The notes beneath the pieces were generated by a model. The model was not told where the DNA came from and ran no database searches. It saw only the letters and a list, made by a program, of their open reading frames with translations. Shown piece by piece: positions 25,111 to 33,823 of a stretch of 64,000 nucleotides of DNA. The stretch lies in assembly GCA_965197675.1 (NCBI GenBank), contig OZ240221.1, positions 1,178,001 to 1,242,000 on the forward strand, read 5' to 3'. How positions within the stretch are numbered: the first letter of the stretch is position 1; each line of letters opens with the position of its first letter. Origin of the DNA: G965197675 sp965197675 (GTDB lineage: Bacteria; Chloroflexota; Dehalococcoidia; Plut-88900). The translations under genes and the position numbers were made by a program.

Positions 25111-26166
25111 TCAGTGTTGTCTCTCCAGGAAGAAGGTGGCTAAGTCTTCAAGATCAGAGCGATACGACCGTGGAATAGCGAGGCCTACCAATGCGTCTAA
25201 AGCTCGTTTACAGTAGTCTGTCGCCATGGACTGACAATGATCGAATGCCCTGACGTTATCCAGGATGCACATAATATCATTGACCTCATCTTCGTTGGGC
25301 GAGCCATCATTGTACAGGAGTTGCAGCCTTTCACCCTCAGCCCCAACTGCTGATTGGAGAGCATACACCACCGGCAAACACATCTTGGTGCGTCGGATGT
25401 CAGCAGCGACAGCCTTTCCTGTAGACTCCTCGGTGCCCCATACGCCCAGTATGTCGTCCCTTATCTGGAACACTAGGCCCAGGCTCCTACCACAGCGTCT
25501 AAAGGCCTCCACTGTGGACGGGTCATCACTTCCCAGCAGGGCGCCGAGATGAAGAGCGCACTCTATCAACGCACCGGTCTTTCTGGAGATCATGTCCAGA
25601 TATTCATCAGTGGTAGTACCGACGCGTTTTTCGTAGCTGATGTCTAGATATTGACCCTCGATCATCTCCAGGGAGGCCTTTTCCAAGGTCTCCAAGGCAG
25701 CCGGCAGCTTATCGACGGAGTAGGCTTGACCAGCGCCCTTTACCAGGGCCAACGTGCCCAGGCCTCTCATGGAATCGCCGGCATTGATGCCCTGGGCCAC
25801 CCCCCATAGATGCCACACTGTCGGTCGATGGCGTCGCTCTTTGTCTGCATCCTGGATATCGTCATGAATCAAGGAGAAGTTGTGCACCAGTTCCAGGGCT
25901 ACCGCCGCAGGGAGGGCCTGTCGCCAGTCACCTCCCACGGCCTCACAGGAGAAGAGGCACATCATAGGTCGGAGACCCTTCCCCCACGACGAGCCGCTAG
26001 TGGGCTGTCCGGACTGGTCTAACCAACCCATGTGATACCGTAGCATGTCATACAGTGGAAGATCGCTGTCACTCAGGGCGGCCCTGAACTCCGATTCCAG
26101 TACTGGCCTGTATGTATTGAAGGCCTTAGGCAGCCTCGTCGCCGATTCCATGCTTAGCTGGATCAT
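25111..26166 (-). CDS. Polyprenyl (farnesyl/geranylgeranyl) diphosphate synthase
   Basis: A 351-residue trans-isoprenyl diphosphate synthase. The first aspartate-rich motif is in LVHNFSLIHDDIQDAD, the second in FQIRDDILGVWG, and GGKRxRP-like GKGLRPMMC lies near residue 64. It supplies FPP to HpnC/HpnD. The second motif is DDILG rather than DDxxD, which occurs in many actinobacterial and Chloroflexota members. ATG 26166 overlaps the dxs stop by 4 nt. The exact chain length cannot be told from sequence alone. Confidence 0.9.
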   Translation of the reverse strand: MIQLSMESATRLPKAFNTYRPVLESEFRAALSDSDLPLYDMLRYHMGWLDQSGQPTSGSSWGKGLRPMMCLFSCEAVGGDWRQALPAAVALELVHNFSLIHDDIQDADKERRHRPTVWHLWGVAQGINAGDSMRGLGTLALVKGAGQAYSVDKLPAALETLEKASLEMIEGQYLDISYEKRVGTTTDEYLDMISRKTGALIECALHLGALLGSDDPSTVEAFRRCGRSLGLVFQIRDDILGVWGTEESTGKAVAADIRRTKMCLPVVYALQSAVGAEGERLQLLYNDGSPNEDEVNDIMCILDNVRAFDHCQSMATDYCKRALDALVGLAIPRSYRSDLEDLATFFLERQH

Positions 26167-28076
26167 GAGGAAGAAGATATGTCAGTCAATACTCGATTGG
26201 AAGCTGATGAGCCTAACAGGTCTGGAAAAGCATCCCTTATCTGGTGAATAATTCCCTGGACGTCGATTCTCAGGTTCGACCACAGCTGGCTACGCGCTCC
26301 ATGCTCGATGAATTGGTCTGGAACTCCAATGCTCTTCACCACAGCACCTCCAGGTATGGCGCCTTCCAGAGTCTCCAGAACTGCACTACACAGCCCGCCC
26401 ATCAGTGCGTGCTCCTCTAAAGTTATGACGCACCCGGTGCGGCTGGCCCTTTTCACCATCAGGTTCTTATCCATAGGCTTAACAAACCGGGTATTCACAA
26501 CCGAGCACTCGATTCCATCCTTTGACAGGATCTCGGCCACCTCCAAGGCGGGGTACACCATAGACCCCAGAGCGATTAGAGTAAGATCGTCACCTTCTCG
26601 CAGAAGCTGGCCTTTTCCTATGGGAACACTGCTCAGATGTGAGTCCATCTCCACACCGCAAGCCGTCCCTCTTGGATAGCGGATAGCCATGGGGCCGTTC
26701 CCGTTAATGGCGGTGTACAGCAGGTGTTGAAGCTCGTTCTCATCCTTGGGGGAAGCCAATACCATATTGGGCAAGCAGCGAAGATAAGATATATCGAACA
26801 CACCCTGGTGTGTTTTTCCGTCTTCTCCGACTAGCCCGGCCCTATCGACGCATATGGTCACAGGCAGGTTTTGGAGGCAGACATCGTGGGCGATCTGATC
26901 GAAGGACCTCTGTAGAAAGGTAGAGTAGATAGACACCACGGGTTTGAGGCCTCCTCGGGCCATACCTGCTGCCATAGTTATGGCATGCTGCTCGGCCACC
27001 CCAACGTCGAATACTCTGTCGGGAAAGCGGCGTTTCACCTGGTTTAGCCCTGTGCCTTCCAACATGGCCGCAGTGATACCAACTATGGCTGGATCGGTCC
27101 CCATCATCTTTTCCATGGTGTCAGCGAACACCTTGGAGTAAGTGGGTGCGCCTGATCCAGTGGGCGTGGGTGAACTGGGCTGATGGTACTTTACCGGGTC
27201 CTCCTCTGCGGGGGTATAACCTCTGCCCTTGTGGGTAACGACGTGGATAATAGGAGGCTTGTCGGTGTACTTTCGGGCCTCACCTATCACAGTCTCCATC
27301 TCTTGGATGTTGTGACCATCAATAGGGCCTATATACCTAAAGCCCATCTCATCCCAAAGGGTATTGGGCAGGATCATGCCCTCCAGCCCACTCTTCAGCT
27401 TGTTGGCCATCTTCCAGACCAACTCACCTTGGGGAAGTTTCTTCGCCAAGGTGCGGCTCCCCTTCACAAGGGAGCGATAATCGGGATGAAGTGTAATGCG
27501 GTTACGCCAGTGAGTAAGCCATCCGATGTTCTCAGAGATAGACATTCCGTTATCGTTGAAGATGATCATAAGGTTTTGAGGTTTCAAGTGAGCAATGTTG
27601 TTCAGAGCCTCGTAGCTGAGGCCAGCCGTCAACGCTCCATCTCCCACGATTGCTATCACATATCCATCTTCGTCGGTAAGGCTCAGCGCTGTAGAAATTC
27701 CTAAAGCTGCGGATAGACCGGTACCGGCATGACCCGCCCCAAACACATCGTGGGGACTCTCCGATGGTTCAGCGAAGCCAGACAGACCTCCACTGGTACG
27801 GATATTCTCGAAGCCTTTCCTGCGTCCGGTCACCAGCTTGTGCGCATAGCACTGGTTGCTGGTGTCCCAGACTATTCCGTCTCGAGGGCTGTCGAACACT
27901 CGATGTAGAGCTAGTGTTAGCTCTACAACTCCCAGGTTGGAGGCCATGTGTCCCCCGTTCTTGGTGACAGCATCTACGATCTCTTCTCGGATCTCCTGGG
28001 CGAGCTCATCCAACTCTTTATAGCTAAGAGGCTTTAACTGTCCGGGATTGTTTATCTTGCTTAAATGCGGGTGCAT
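26163..28076 (-). CDS. dxs: 1-deoxy-D-xylulose-5-phosphate synthase
   Basis: About 637 residues from ATG 28076 (MHPHLSKINNPGQLKPL); an upstream in-frame TTG at 28100 is less likely. The TPP motif GDGALTAGLSYEALNN-like region, NMGGHMASNLG near the start, and the transketolase-type C-terminal half (EQHAITMAAGMA, DRAGLVGEDGKTHQG) identify DXS, the first enzyme of the MEP isoprenoid pathway. Placing dxs directly before the prenyl synthase and hpn genes gives the operon its own precursor supply. Confidence 0.97.
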   Translation of the reverse strand: MHPHLSKINNPGQLKPLSYKELDELAQEIREEIVDAVTKNGGHMASNLGVVELTLALHRVFDSPRDGIVWDTSNQCYAHKLVTGRRKGFENIRTSGGLSGFAEPSESPHDVFGAGHAGTGLSAALGISTALSLTDEDGYVIAIVGDGALTAGLSYEALNNIAHLKPQNLMIIFNDNGMSISENIGWLTHWRNRITLHPDYRSLVKGSRTLAKKLPQGELVWKMANKLKSGLEGMILPNTLWDEMGFRYIGPIDGHNIQEMETVIGEARKYTDKPPIIHVVTHKGRGYTPAEEDPVKYHQPSSPTPTGSGAPTYSKVFADTMEKMMGTDPAIVGITAAMLEGTGLNQVKRRFPDRVFDVGVAEQHAITMAAGMARGGLKPVVSIYSTFLQRSFDQIAHDVCLQNLPVTICVDRAGLVGEDGKTHQGVFDISYLRCLPNMVLASPKDENELQHLLYTAINGNGPMAIRYPRGTACGVEMDSHLSSVPIGKGQLLREGDDLTLIALGSMVYPALEVAEILSKDGIECSVVNTRFVKPMDKNLMVKRASRTGCVITLEEHALMGGLCSAVLETLEGAIPGGAVVKSIGVPDQFIEHGARSQLWSNLRIDVQGIIHQIRDAFPDLLGSSASNRVLTDISSSS

Positions 28077-28174
28077 AGCTGCGTTCCCTGAAGGACTCAA
28101 TTAGTGGATGTGCTTCTTGTCGGCTATTTTAAGACTACTCTTAATCTCGGCTCTATAGTATATAGCCTGACTAG

Positions 28175-28203
28175 GTATTAAGGCTAACACGAGGTTATGA
28201 CAA
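28175..28203 (-). promoter_or_regulatory. Candidate promoter for the dxs-hpn operon
   Basis: On the minus strand TTGTCA (28203-28198) and TAATAC (28180-28175) are 17 nt apart, about 100 nt upstream of dxs. It lies in the 197-nt gap between hpnB and dxs, the largest gap in the early part of the operon. Confidence 0.45.
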
Positions 28204-28273
28204 CGTCAATAGGGACTGGCCCAACCTGATGCTCGATGAGATAACTTTAGGCCAACTTAACCTACAGGCAGGG

Positions 28274-29473
28274 TCAATAGGTCCTGCCCTTCCACCCTCC
28301 ACCACGACCTCGCCAAGTGAGCAGAGCCGAATCGAAGGTCATGGCCGTATACAGCGCTGCAGTAAGAGGTAAAAGAGGCGCAAGCACGAGAGGCAGCTTA
28401 TACCACCTGAGCATGGGGGAGTAGACCAGGCTCATTATCAGCCAAGCCGAGAAGCCCGATGAGGTCAGCCACAGGCTCAGGATGAGGCCTCCGTCCATGC
28501 CCACAGCTATCAGGCCTCCACCCCACGCCAGAGGTGGCGCCATATAGACCAAAAACATGCCCAGTATCGTTCCCAGGAGGTTGAACGTTGAATAATCGAG
28601 CTGTGCGAATGCGGTCCGAGCCACGGTAGCCCAGATGCCTGAGAGTCCTGAATACGAGCGCAAGCTGCGAACTTCATGAGTCAGGCCCAGCCAGACGCTA
28701 GCCTCTTTTCGGCCTTTTACAAGCTTAGCCAGAGCGCAGTCGTCGATGACCCTACCAGCTATAGGTTGAACCCCCCCGACCCCAAACAAAACATCTCTTC
28801 TGATGAGAATGCACCCCCCGGCCGCCGCAGCCGTCGATTTGTTGGGATCTTTCACCCAGCGAAAAGGGTAGAGCATGGCGAAGAAGAATACGTATGCCGG
28901 GACTAAGAGATACTCCCAAAGATTCTCAGCGCGTAGCTGGGCCATCAGCGAGACTAGATCCAATCCTTCGTGCTGAGCTTTGAATACCAGGTTTCTCAGG
29001 CTATCCGGCGAATGGGAAATATCGGCGTCGGTGAGGAGTAAGAATTCGGGCGTATCTCCCAGATCGGCCTGAATACCCTGTTGAAGGGCCCACAGCTTGC
29101 CCGTCCACCCTGGAGGTAGCGGTTTACCTGCAATAACGGTAAACCTCTCAGACTGCTCCAGACGCTCAGCAATGCGTCTGGCTGTGTCCGCAGTGTCATC
29201 CTCGCTACCATCGTCCACCAGAAGCACGCCAAAGGCTCCAGGATAGTCTTGCTTCAACAGACTGGGGAGGGATTCAGGTAGAGACCTGGTCTCGTTTCTG
29301 GCCGGGACCACTATTCGCACAGAGGGCCACTGAAGCGATCCGGGTCGTCGAATGGGCGATAGGGTTAGATGATGATCCGTCCGCCAAAACCTGCCCCTGC
29401 CGATCAGCAGCCATACCCAAATAGTCAGCGATAGAGAGGAGACAACGCAGGCAATCAACAGGACGACAGTCAT
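28274..29473 (-). CDS. hpnB: Hopene-associated glycosyltransferase
   Basis: About 399 residues from ATG 29473; the frame stays open to 29554, inside the upstream gene. It has an N-terminal TM helix, then a GT2 domain: RIVVPARNETRSLPESL, VLLVDDGSEDDTADTA, PLPPGWTGKLWALQQG, LLTDADISHSP and IDDCALAKLVKG. C-terminal membrane helices follow (about 290-380). This is the HpnB pattern. It is presumed to transfer a sugar in hopanoid modification. It is the most upstream hpn gene of the run and is separated from dxs by a candidate promoter. Confidence 0.92.
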   Translation of the reverse strand: MTVVLLIACVVSSLSLTIWVWLLIGRGRFWRTDHHLTLSPIRRPGSLQWPSVRIVVPARNETRSLPESLPSLLKQDYPGAFGVLLVDDGSEDDTADTARRIAERLEQSERFTVIAGKPLPPGWTGKLWALQQGIQADLGDTPEFLLLTDADISHSPDSLRNLVFKAQHEGLDLVSLMAQLRAENLWEYLLVPAYVFFFAMLYPFRWVKDPNKSTAAAAGGCILIRRDVLFGVGGVQPIAGRVIDDCALAKLVKGRKEASVWLGLTHEVRSLRSYSGLSGIWATVARTAFAQLDYSTFNLLGTILGMFLVYMAPPLAWGGGLIAVGMDGGLILSLWLTSSGFSAWLIMSLVYSPMLRWYKLPLVLAPLLPLTAALYTAMTFDSALLTWRGRGGGWKGRTY

Positions 29474-29505
29474 AGCTTGGCCTGTATCAAGAGAGTTAGG
29501 GGATA

Positions 29506-29871
29506 CTAAATATCCTGAAACTCTACCTCTACAAGAGGACTGCCCTTCACCCATTCCTCCAAATCAGCCCTCTCGCTGTATACCTCGAATACTTTGGTAA
29601 AGGTCTCTCCGCGTTCAGCCTCATCCACAACCAGCCTGGCTTGAGCGGGGAGATCAGCCTTGAAGCTCCCTTTGAGATGAAAGGTGAACTCCGGATCAGA
29701 TGCCATGTTGGCGTACCCCCCGCGCTTCCCGGGCAGTCCGGTGATATAGATGCGACCGTTCACGTTGGCGAACCATATCTCCAATCGACGAGGTTGGCCC
29801 GTTTTCCTTCCCTTGGTAGTGATGTCGATGACCCGGCCCCTTTCCAGAGCCTGTTTTATCTCATCCCTCAC
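29506..29871 (-). CDS. F420H2-dependent nitroreductase/quinone reductase-like (DUF385, Ddn family)
   Basis: A 121-residue split-barrel protein. The TTKGRKTGQPRRLEIWF motif is the F420-binding start of the Ddn/DUF385 family, then YITGLPGKRGGYANMASDPEFTF. Members reduce quinones or nitro compounds with F420H2. The start is GTG 29871 after GGGGGAG. It lies between an M24 peptidase gene and hpnB in one direction. A quinone- or lipid-linked redox role near hopanoid synthesis is possible but not shown. Confidence 0.82.
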   Translation of the reverse strand: MRDEIKQALERGRVIDITTKGRKTGQPRRLEIWFANVNGRIYITGLPGKRGGYANMASDPEFTFHLKGSFKADLPAQARLVVDEAERGETFTKVFEVYSERADLEEWVKGSPLVEVEFQDI

Positions 29872-29902
29872 TACTTGACTCCCCCACTCAGCCTGAGCAT
29901 AG

Positions 29903-31084
29903 CTAGAAGGCTATCTCCCTCAGCTCGTCGGTCTCCAAGGTTAGCTGTTCGTGTCCGTCTTCCGTGATTACGTGGGTGTCTTCCCAAAGGAAGTGTATGT
30001 TGCCCGACTTTACCCCAGGCTCGGTGCTTAGCACTATGCCAGGCTCGAGCACTGTGTGGTCTCCGGCGGTTACGCTGGGAGGCTCTGTGAAGAGGATGCC
30101 TTGTCCGTGACCCATTCTGCCCTTCTTCAGCTTCTCGGGCCTATCGACCTCTACCCCCGCCTCCTCTATGGCCTTGACTCCTATCGCGTGGATCTCCGAG
30201 CATTTGATGCCTGGCCGCAGTGCATCCGCCATCGTTTTGTTCACCTTCAGCACTGCACTGTAAAGTCTCTTCATCTCGTCGGTGGCCTTGCCCAACACAG
30301 CCATGCGAGGGTAATCTACGGTGTACATCCTCACGTACGCTCCGGCGTCCACGGCCAGAACAGTACCCTTCTTGAGTGGTCGATCGTAGTGGAACTGGTT
30401 TTTGCTGCCGGGGATGCCCAGCTGCAGGTGAACGAAGGACGTTCGATCACCCCCTTCCTCCAATATCAACCGACGTATGGTCCTCGCCACGTCCCTCTCG
30501 GTCATGCCTGGAAAAATGTGGCTGTCAAACATCTTCTGTCGAGCTCTTCCGGTTACGTCAGCTGCCCTCTTGACGTAGACCAACTCCTCCTCAGACTTAA
30601 CCATTCTCAGTTTGAGGATGATCTGGGCTGCATCAACAAACTCCACGTCGGGCATGGCTTCTACCAGGGCGAGGTAGTCGCCCACCGGCATTCCCATCCT
30701 CTGCTCTCGTCCCAGCTCTGCGCCTATTCGTTTGTTCTTCAGCCCAACTTCCCGCAAAGCTTCTAGGACTTCATCGTGGGGAAAACGGAGAACATCAAAG
30801 TAGCTCCTGATGTCTTTCACGTAGGTGCTAAGGATAATGAAATCTCGCATCTGAGTAACTATGATGGGGTCTTTCTCCAACGGCAGGATGAACACGGAAG
30901 GTCTAGTTAGCGAATAGTGAAGCCCTATGCTCGCCGAAGTGCCGGTGAAGTATTGAAAGTTCTCCTCGCCGGTTATGAATAGAGCATCGATTCCCTGTTG
31001 GGCCATCAACTCCCTGGCTTTGTTGTGGCGCCGTTCTATCTCCTTACTGGAGAACAAAGCGTATTCAAGATCCCCTGAAGTCAT
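29903..31084 (-). CDS. M24 family metallopeptidase (Xaa-Pro aminopeptidase/creatinase-like)
   Basis: A 393-residue protein with an N-terminal creatinase-like domain (RHNKARELMAQQGIDALFITGEENFQYFTG) and a C-terminal pita-bread domain. Metal ligands are visible: AVDAGAY (D), VDYPRM (D), GHGQG (H), STEPG (E) and WEDTH (E). It cleaves Xaa-Pro or related amides. GAGGGAGTGAG precedes the ATG. It heads the minus-strand run before the F420-type gene and hpnB. A second M24 gene is at the right end of the window. Confidence 0.9.
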   Translation of the reverse strand: MTSGDLEYALFSSKEIERRHNKARELMAQQGIDALFITGEENFQYFTGTSASIGLHYSLTRPSVFILPLEKDPIIVTQMRDFIILSTYVKDIRSYFDVLRFPHDEVLEALREVGLKNKRIGAELGREQRMGMPVGDYLALVEAMPDVEFVDAAQIILKLRMVKSEEELVYVKRAADVTGRARQKMFDSHIFPGMTERDVARTIRRLILEEGGDRTSFVHLQLGIPGSKNQFHYDRPLKKGTVLAVDAGAYVRMYTVDYPRMAVLGKATDEMKRLYSAVLKVNKTMADALRPGIKCSEIHAIGVKAIEEAGVEVDRPEKLKKGRMGHGQGILFTEPPSVTAGDHTVLEPGIVLSTEPGVKSGNIHFLWEDTHVITEDGHEQLTLETDELREIAF

Positions 31085-31159
31085 CTCACTCCCTCCTCGT
31101 TAGTAGGTGATTCCCCCTTGACGAATGAGAGGATACACGTTTCCCCAAGCCAGGGCAAT

Positions 31160-31210
31160 GTTGGACTGTGCCCCCATATAGAAAAACCTACCGGGGTGGG
31201 TGGGAGGGAA
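31160..31210 (+). repeat. Dispersed G-rich repeat R1, copy c, with four-tract G-quadruplex motif
   Basis: Reads GACTGTGCCCCCATATAG then AAAACCTACC and GGGGTGGGTGGGAGGG (31193-31208), a textbook four-tract quadruplex sequence. It is adjacent to R2 copy 1. Confidence 0.65.
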
Positions 31211-31215
31211 GGGCC

Positions 31216-31386
31216 TCACTTGCTATTCTTTGAACGGCACAAGTCCTTGCTTCAACAGTCACACCTCCGTGGTGATGAGCAAGCCCATACAATAGCCTTA
31301 CCAGCCCCCTTCACCCCGGGCCTGCCTGTCTACGCCAGGTGGACGGCAGACAGGCGCCAACCAGGTCTCCCCTATCATTTAGGCGA
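31216..31386 (-). repeat. Intergenic repeat family R2, copy 1 (reverse of the copy at 51594)
   Basis: The reverse complement matches 51594-51748 over its length: CCTAAATGATAGGG, GACCTGGTTGG, GCCTGCCTG, then GACAGGC, AAGGCTATT, CACGGAGGTGTGA and TTGAAGCAAGGACTTGTG. The matching GGAGGTG plus short frame looks like the truncated 5' end of an old transposon gene. The rest of 31085-31430 holds no gene. Confidence 0.6.
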
Positions 31387-31432
31387 GGAATCCAGGGTGA
31401 ACTGTTGCTTCTGGATGTAGAATGAGCAGAGT

Positions 31433-32611
31433 CCTTGTATCTTGGTTTTGGTGTGTAACAATCACTTCACTTAGGTGGATCGGGGTGCGGCAGACCGACG
31501 CGTTCTTGGTCCAAGAAGACCGTTGGATAGCGAGGGTCGCCGCACTCCTCCCGAATAGAGCCCGAACAGTTGCCTGGGCCAACCGAGCCCGCATCTTGCA
31601 AGGACGGGCCAGCAATTCGCAGGAGGTGTTCATGGAACAGGAAGCGACCTACGTTGGCATCGATGTGGCCAAGGCCCAGGTGGATGTTGCCGTCCGTCCC
31701 ACGGACGACAGATGGGAGGTCTCCCATGACGAAGCAGGGGTCCGGCATCTGGTCTCCCAGCTGAAGACCCTGGAACCGGTCATGGTGTTGCTGGAGGCGT
31801 CCGGTGGTTTGGAACTGCCCCTTGTAGCAGCTCTGGCGACCGAGGAGTTGCCAGTGGTCGTCGTCAACCCCCGCCAAGTGCGGGACTTTGCCAGGGCCAC
31901 CGGGAAGCTGGCCAAGACCGACTCGCTTGACGCGGCGGTTCTGGCCCACTTCGCCGAAGTCATCCGACCTCCCGTGCGCCCTTTACGGGACGCCGAGACG
32001 CAGGTCCTCAACTCCCTGGTCGCCCGCAGGCACCAGGTGATGACCATGTTGGTCTCGGAGAAGAACCGTCTCGGCACCGCCATCGTCGCCGTCCGTCCCC
32101 GCATTGAGGCCCACATTGCGTGGCTGGAGCGGGAGTTGGACGACCTGGACAAGAACCTGCGGCAAACTCTCCGTCAGAGTCCTGTCTGGCGTGAGAAGGA
32201 CGACCTCCTGCGCACCGTCCCCGGCGTTGGAGAGCAGATCTCCCTCACCCTTCTGGCGTACCTGCCGGAGCTGGGCACCCTGGACCGCCGGCAGATCGCC
32301 GCCCTGGTGGGAGTGGCTCCCTTCAACAGGGACAGTGGCACGCTGCGGGGCAAACGGACGATCTGGGGTGGGCGCGCCAGGGTCCGCGCTGCCTTGTACA
32401 TGGGAGCGTTGGTAGCCAGTCGCTGCAACCCCGTCATCCGGGAGTTCTACCAGCGGCTGTTGGCCGCTGGTAAGCCGAAGAAGCTGGCCCTCACAGCCTG
32501 TATGCGCAAGCTACTCGTTATCCTCAACTCCCTGCTCAAGCATCGCTCCCCCTGGCGCGGCTTGAGCCCCCAAGTCGTCGGTCATTCTTCTTGACTTTCA
32601 AGACAGTTGCT
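31433..32611 (+). mobile_element. IS110-family insertion sequence, apparently intact
   Basis: Ends are set by comparison with the second copy at 35463-36544: left word CCTTGTATCTT (31433-31443) and right word TCTTGACTTTCAAGACAGTTGC (32589-32610). No terminal inverted repeats are seen, as expected for IS110. About 190 nt of non-coding DNA lie before the transposase and should encode the bridge RNA. A shared internal word AGCCCGAACAGTTG is at 31559-31572. It lies between an R2 repeat and the nitroreductase gene. Confidence 0.75.
31632..32594 (+). CDS. IS110 family transposase
   Basis: A 320-residue protein from ATG 31632, preceded by AGGAGGTG; the frame is open further upstream, but only through the element's non-coding end. 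The N-terminal RuvC-like DEDD domain has VGIDVAKAQVDVAV, LLEASGG and KTDSLDAAVLAHFAE. The C-terminal Transposase_20 domain has LLRTVPGVGEQISLTLLAYLPELG, then APFNRDSGTLRGKR with the catalytic serine, and RVRAALYMGAL. All key residues are present, so the protein may be active. GC content is visibly higher than in neighbouring genes. Confidence 0.92.
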   Translation: MEQEATYVGIDVAKAQVDVAVRPTDDRWEVSHDEAGVRHLVSQLKTLEPVMVLLEASGGLELPLVAALATEELPVVVVNPRQVRDFARATGKLAKTDSLDAAVLAHFAEVIRPPVRPLRDAETQVLNSLVARRHQVMTMLVSEKNRLGTAIVAVRPRIEAHIAWLERELDDLDKNLRQTLRQSPVWREKDDLLRTVPGVGEQISLTLLAYLPELGTLDRRQIAALVGVAPFNRDSGTLRGKRTIWGGRARVRAALYMGALVASRCNPVIREFYQRLLAAGKPKKLALTACMRKLLVILNSLLKHRSPWRGLSPQVVGHSS

Positions 32612-32630
32612 ATACACTTGGAGGTGCGAT

Positions 32631-33277
32631 GTGCTCTTAGAGATGAGTCCCGACGAGTTGCTTACCACCACCCGTTCGGTTCGCAAACGACTGGACCTGA
32701 CTCGACCTGTAGAGCGAGAGGTGCTAGAAGAGTGTCTAACCATCGCTCAGCAGGCGCCCAACGCCAGCAATGAGCAGACCTGGCATTTCGTGGTCGTAAC
32801 GGATCCCGAAAAACGCTCAATACTGGCGGATTTATACAGAAGAGCATGGGATATCTACGAGTCCACCCTCGAGGCTCCACACCTCACCTCGTCTGGTCCC
32901 GATCATAAGGCAAGATACGAACGAGTGAACTCGTCGCATCGGTATCTGCTGGAACATTTACATGAGGTTCCGGTGCACGTCATTCCGTGCATCACTGGTC
33001 GCACTGACAACCAACCTATCACTGTGCAGAGCGGTCGATGGGGCACCATCGTACCGGCTGCCTGGAGTTTCATGCTGGCGGCGCCACTCGTGGGCTGGGC
33101 ACCTGCTTTACCAGCACCCATCTGGAGTTCGAAGAAGAAGCTGCAAAAATGCTGGGAATTCCATATCAAGAGGTGATGCAGACTGCCCTGATACTAGTAG
33201 CCTACACTCTTGGCACCAACTTCTCGCTCGCGAAGAGAGAGCCGCTAGATACGATGGTACATTGGGATAAGTGGTAG
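32631..33277 (+). pseudogene. Nitroreductase family protein, frameshifted
   Basis: From GTG 32631 (or ATG 32643), MSPDELLTTTRSVRKRLDL, EECLTIAQQAPNASNEQTWHFVVV and GRWGTIVPAAWSFMLAA follow the nitroreductase FMN fold in one frame. The expected continuation GLGTCFTSTHLEFEEEAAKMLGIP, HWDKW is in the next frame up to the stop at 33275-33277. The switch falls near 33078-33100. A single-base indel therefore breaks the gene, unless it is an assembly error. The IS110 right end lies only about 20 nt before its start, so normal expression may also have been altered. Confidence 0.75.
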
Positions 33278-33311
33278 ATAGAGAAGGGCCGCGATCGCGG
33301 CCCTTCTCTAT
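33278..33311. terminator. Perfect 34-nt palindrome, bidirectional terminator between convergent genes
   Basis: 33278-33311 is an exact inverted repeat (17 + 17, arm ATAGAGAAGGGCCGCGA) starting 1 nt after the nitroreductase stop and 43 nt before the stop of the converging minus-strand gene. Confidence 0.65.
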
Positions 33312-33353
33312 GGGCTCTATGATTTCAGTCTAATGGATGTAAAGAGCGTAGCT

Positions 33354-33701
33354 TTATTCAGGTCTGAAGAGTTGGCAAGCTCTAACAATGTCGACCTTCT
33401 CTCGCCTCGCTCGCTCTTCCCTGGTCGCATGCTCCCTGAAAGGGTCCTGAGGAATAGTGAGGGATTGGCTGAGGGCCACTACAGCTGTCAAGCTGAAGTG
33501 ATTTACAAATCTTATGACCTTCCATGTTAGTCCGGCAGTTTTCCGAGCAACATCGCTGACTCGGCCGCCTATCGCGGATATGCTATCTGAGCCGGCAGCT
33601 TTATCTCGACGAAAGATACCAATCTCGTCTACAGCAGGTGAATACATTTCAGGCTCCTTTACTGAAATTGCTGGAACTCGTTTTGACGTGAGAACCTTCA
33701 T
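33354..33701 (-). CDS. Small unknown protein divergent from the CGNR regulator
   Basis: A 115-residue protein. Start ATG 33701 has an excellent AAGGAGG with 8-nt spacing, which argues that it is translated. The sequence has a MKVLTSKRVPAISVKEP start, a central ARKTAGLTWKVIRFVNHFSLTAVVALSQSLTIP partly hydrophobic stretch, and a charged REHATREERARREK tail. No family is recognised. It faces the CGNR regulator across a 122-nt gap carrying two inverted repeats, so it is the likely target of that regulator. Confidence 0.6.
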   Translation of the reverse strand: MKVLTSKRVPAISVKEPEMYSPAVDEIGIFRRDKAAGSDSISAIGGRVSDVARKTAGLTWKVIRFVNHFSLTAVVALSQSLTIPQDPFREHATREERARREKVDIVRACQLFRPE

Positions 33702-33716
33702 ATTGACATCCTCCTT

Positions 33717-33793
33717 ATAACCTGTTATAGTGCTTTCACAGGTTATATTATAAGAGCAATAACCTAACTTGTCAAGAGATTATGAAAGGTTAT
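33717..33793. promoter_or_regulatory. Two palindromic operator-like sites between divergent genes
   Basis: ATAACCTGT (33717-33725) pairs with ACAGGTTAT (33738-33746), a perfect 9-nt inverted repeat with a 12-nt gap. ATAACCT (33759-33765) pairs with AGGTTAT (33787-33793). The four half-sites share AGGTTAT. They lie between the small gene at 33354 and the CGNR regulator at 33824 and are probably its binding sites. Confidence 0.6.
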
Positions 33794-33823
33794 ATTTCAG
33801 CTAACACCAAAGAAGGTGAGACG

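Noticed and set aside
31118..31420. Small gene upstream of the IS110
   Set aside because: It overlaps R1 and R2 repeats and has no independent coding evidence.
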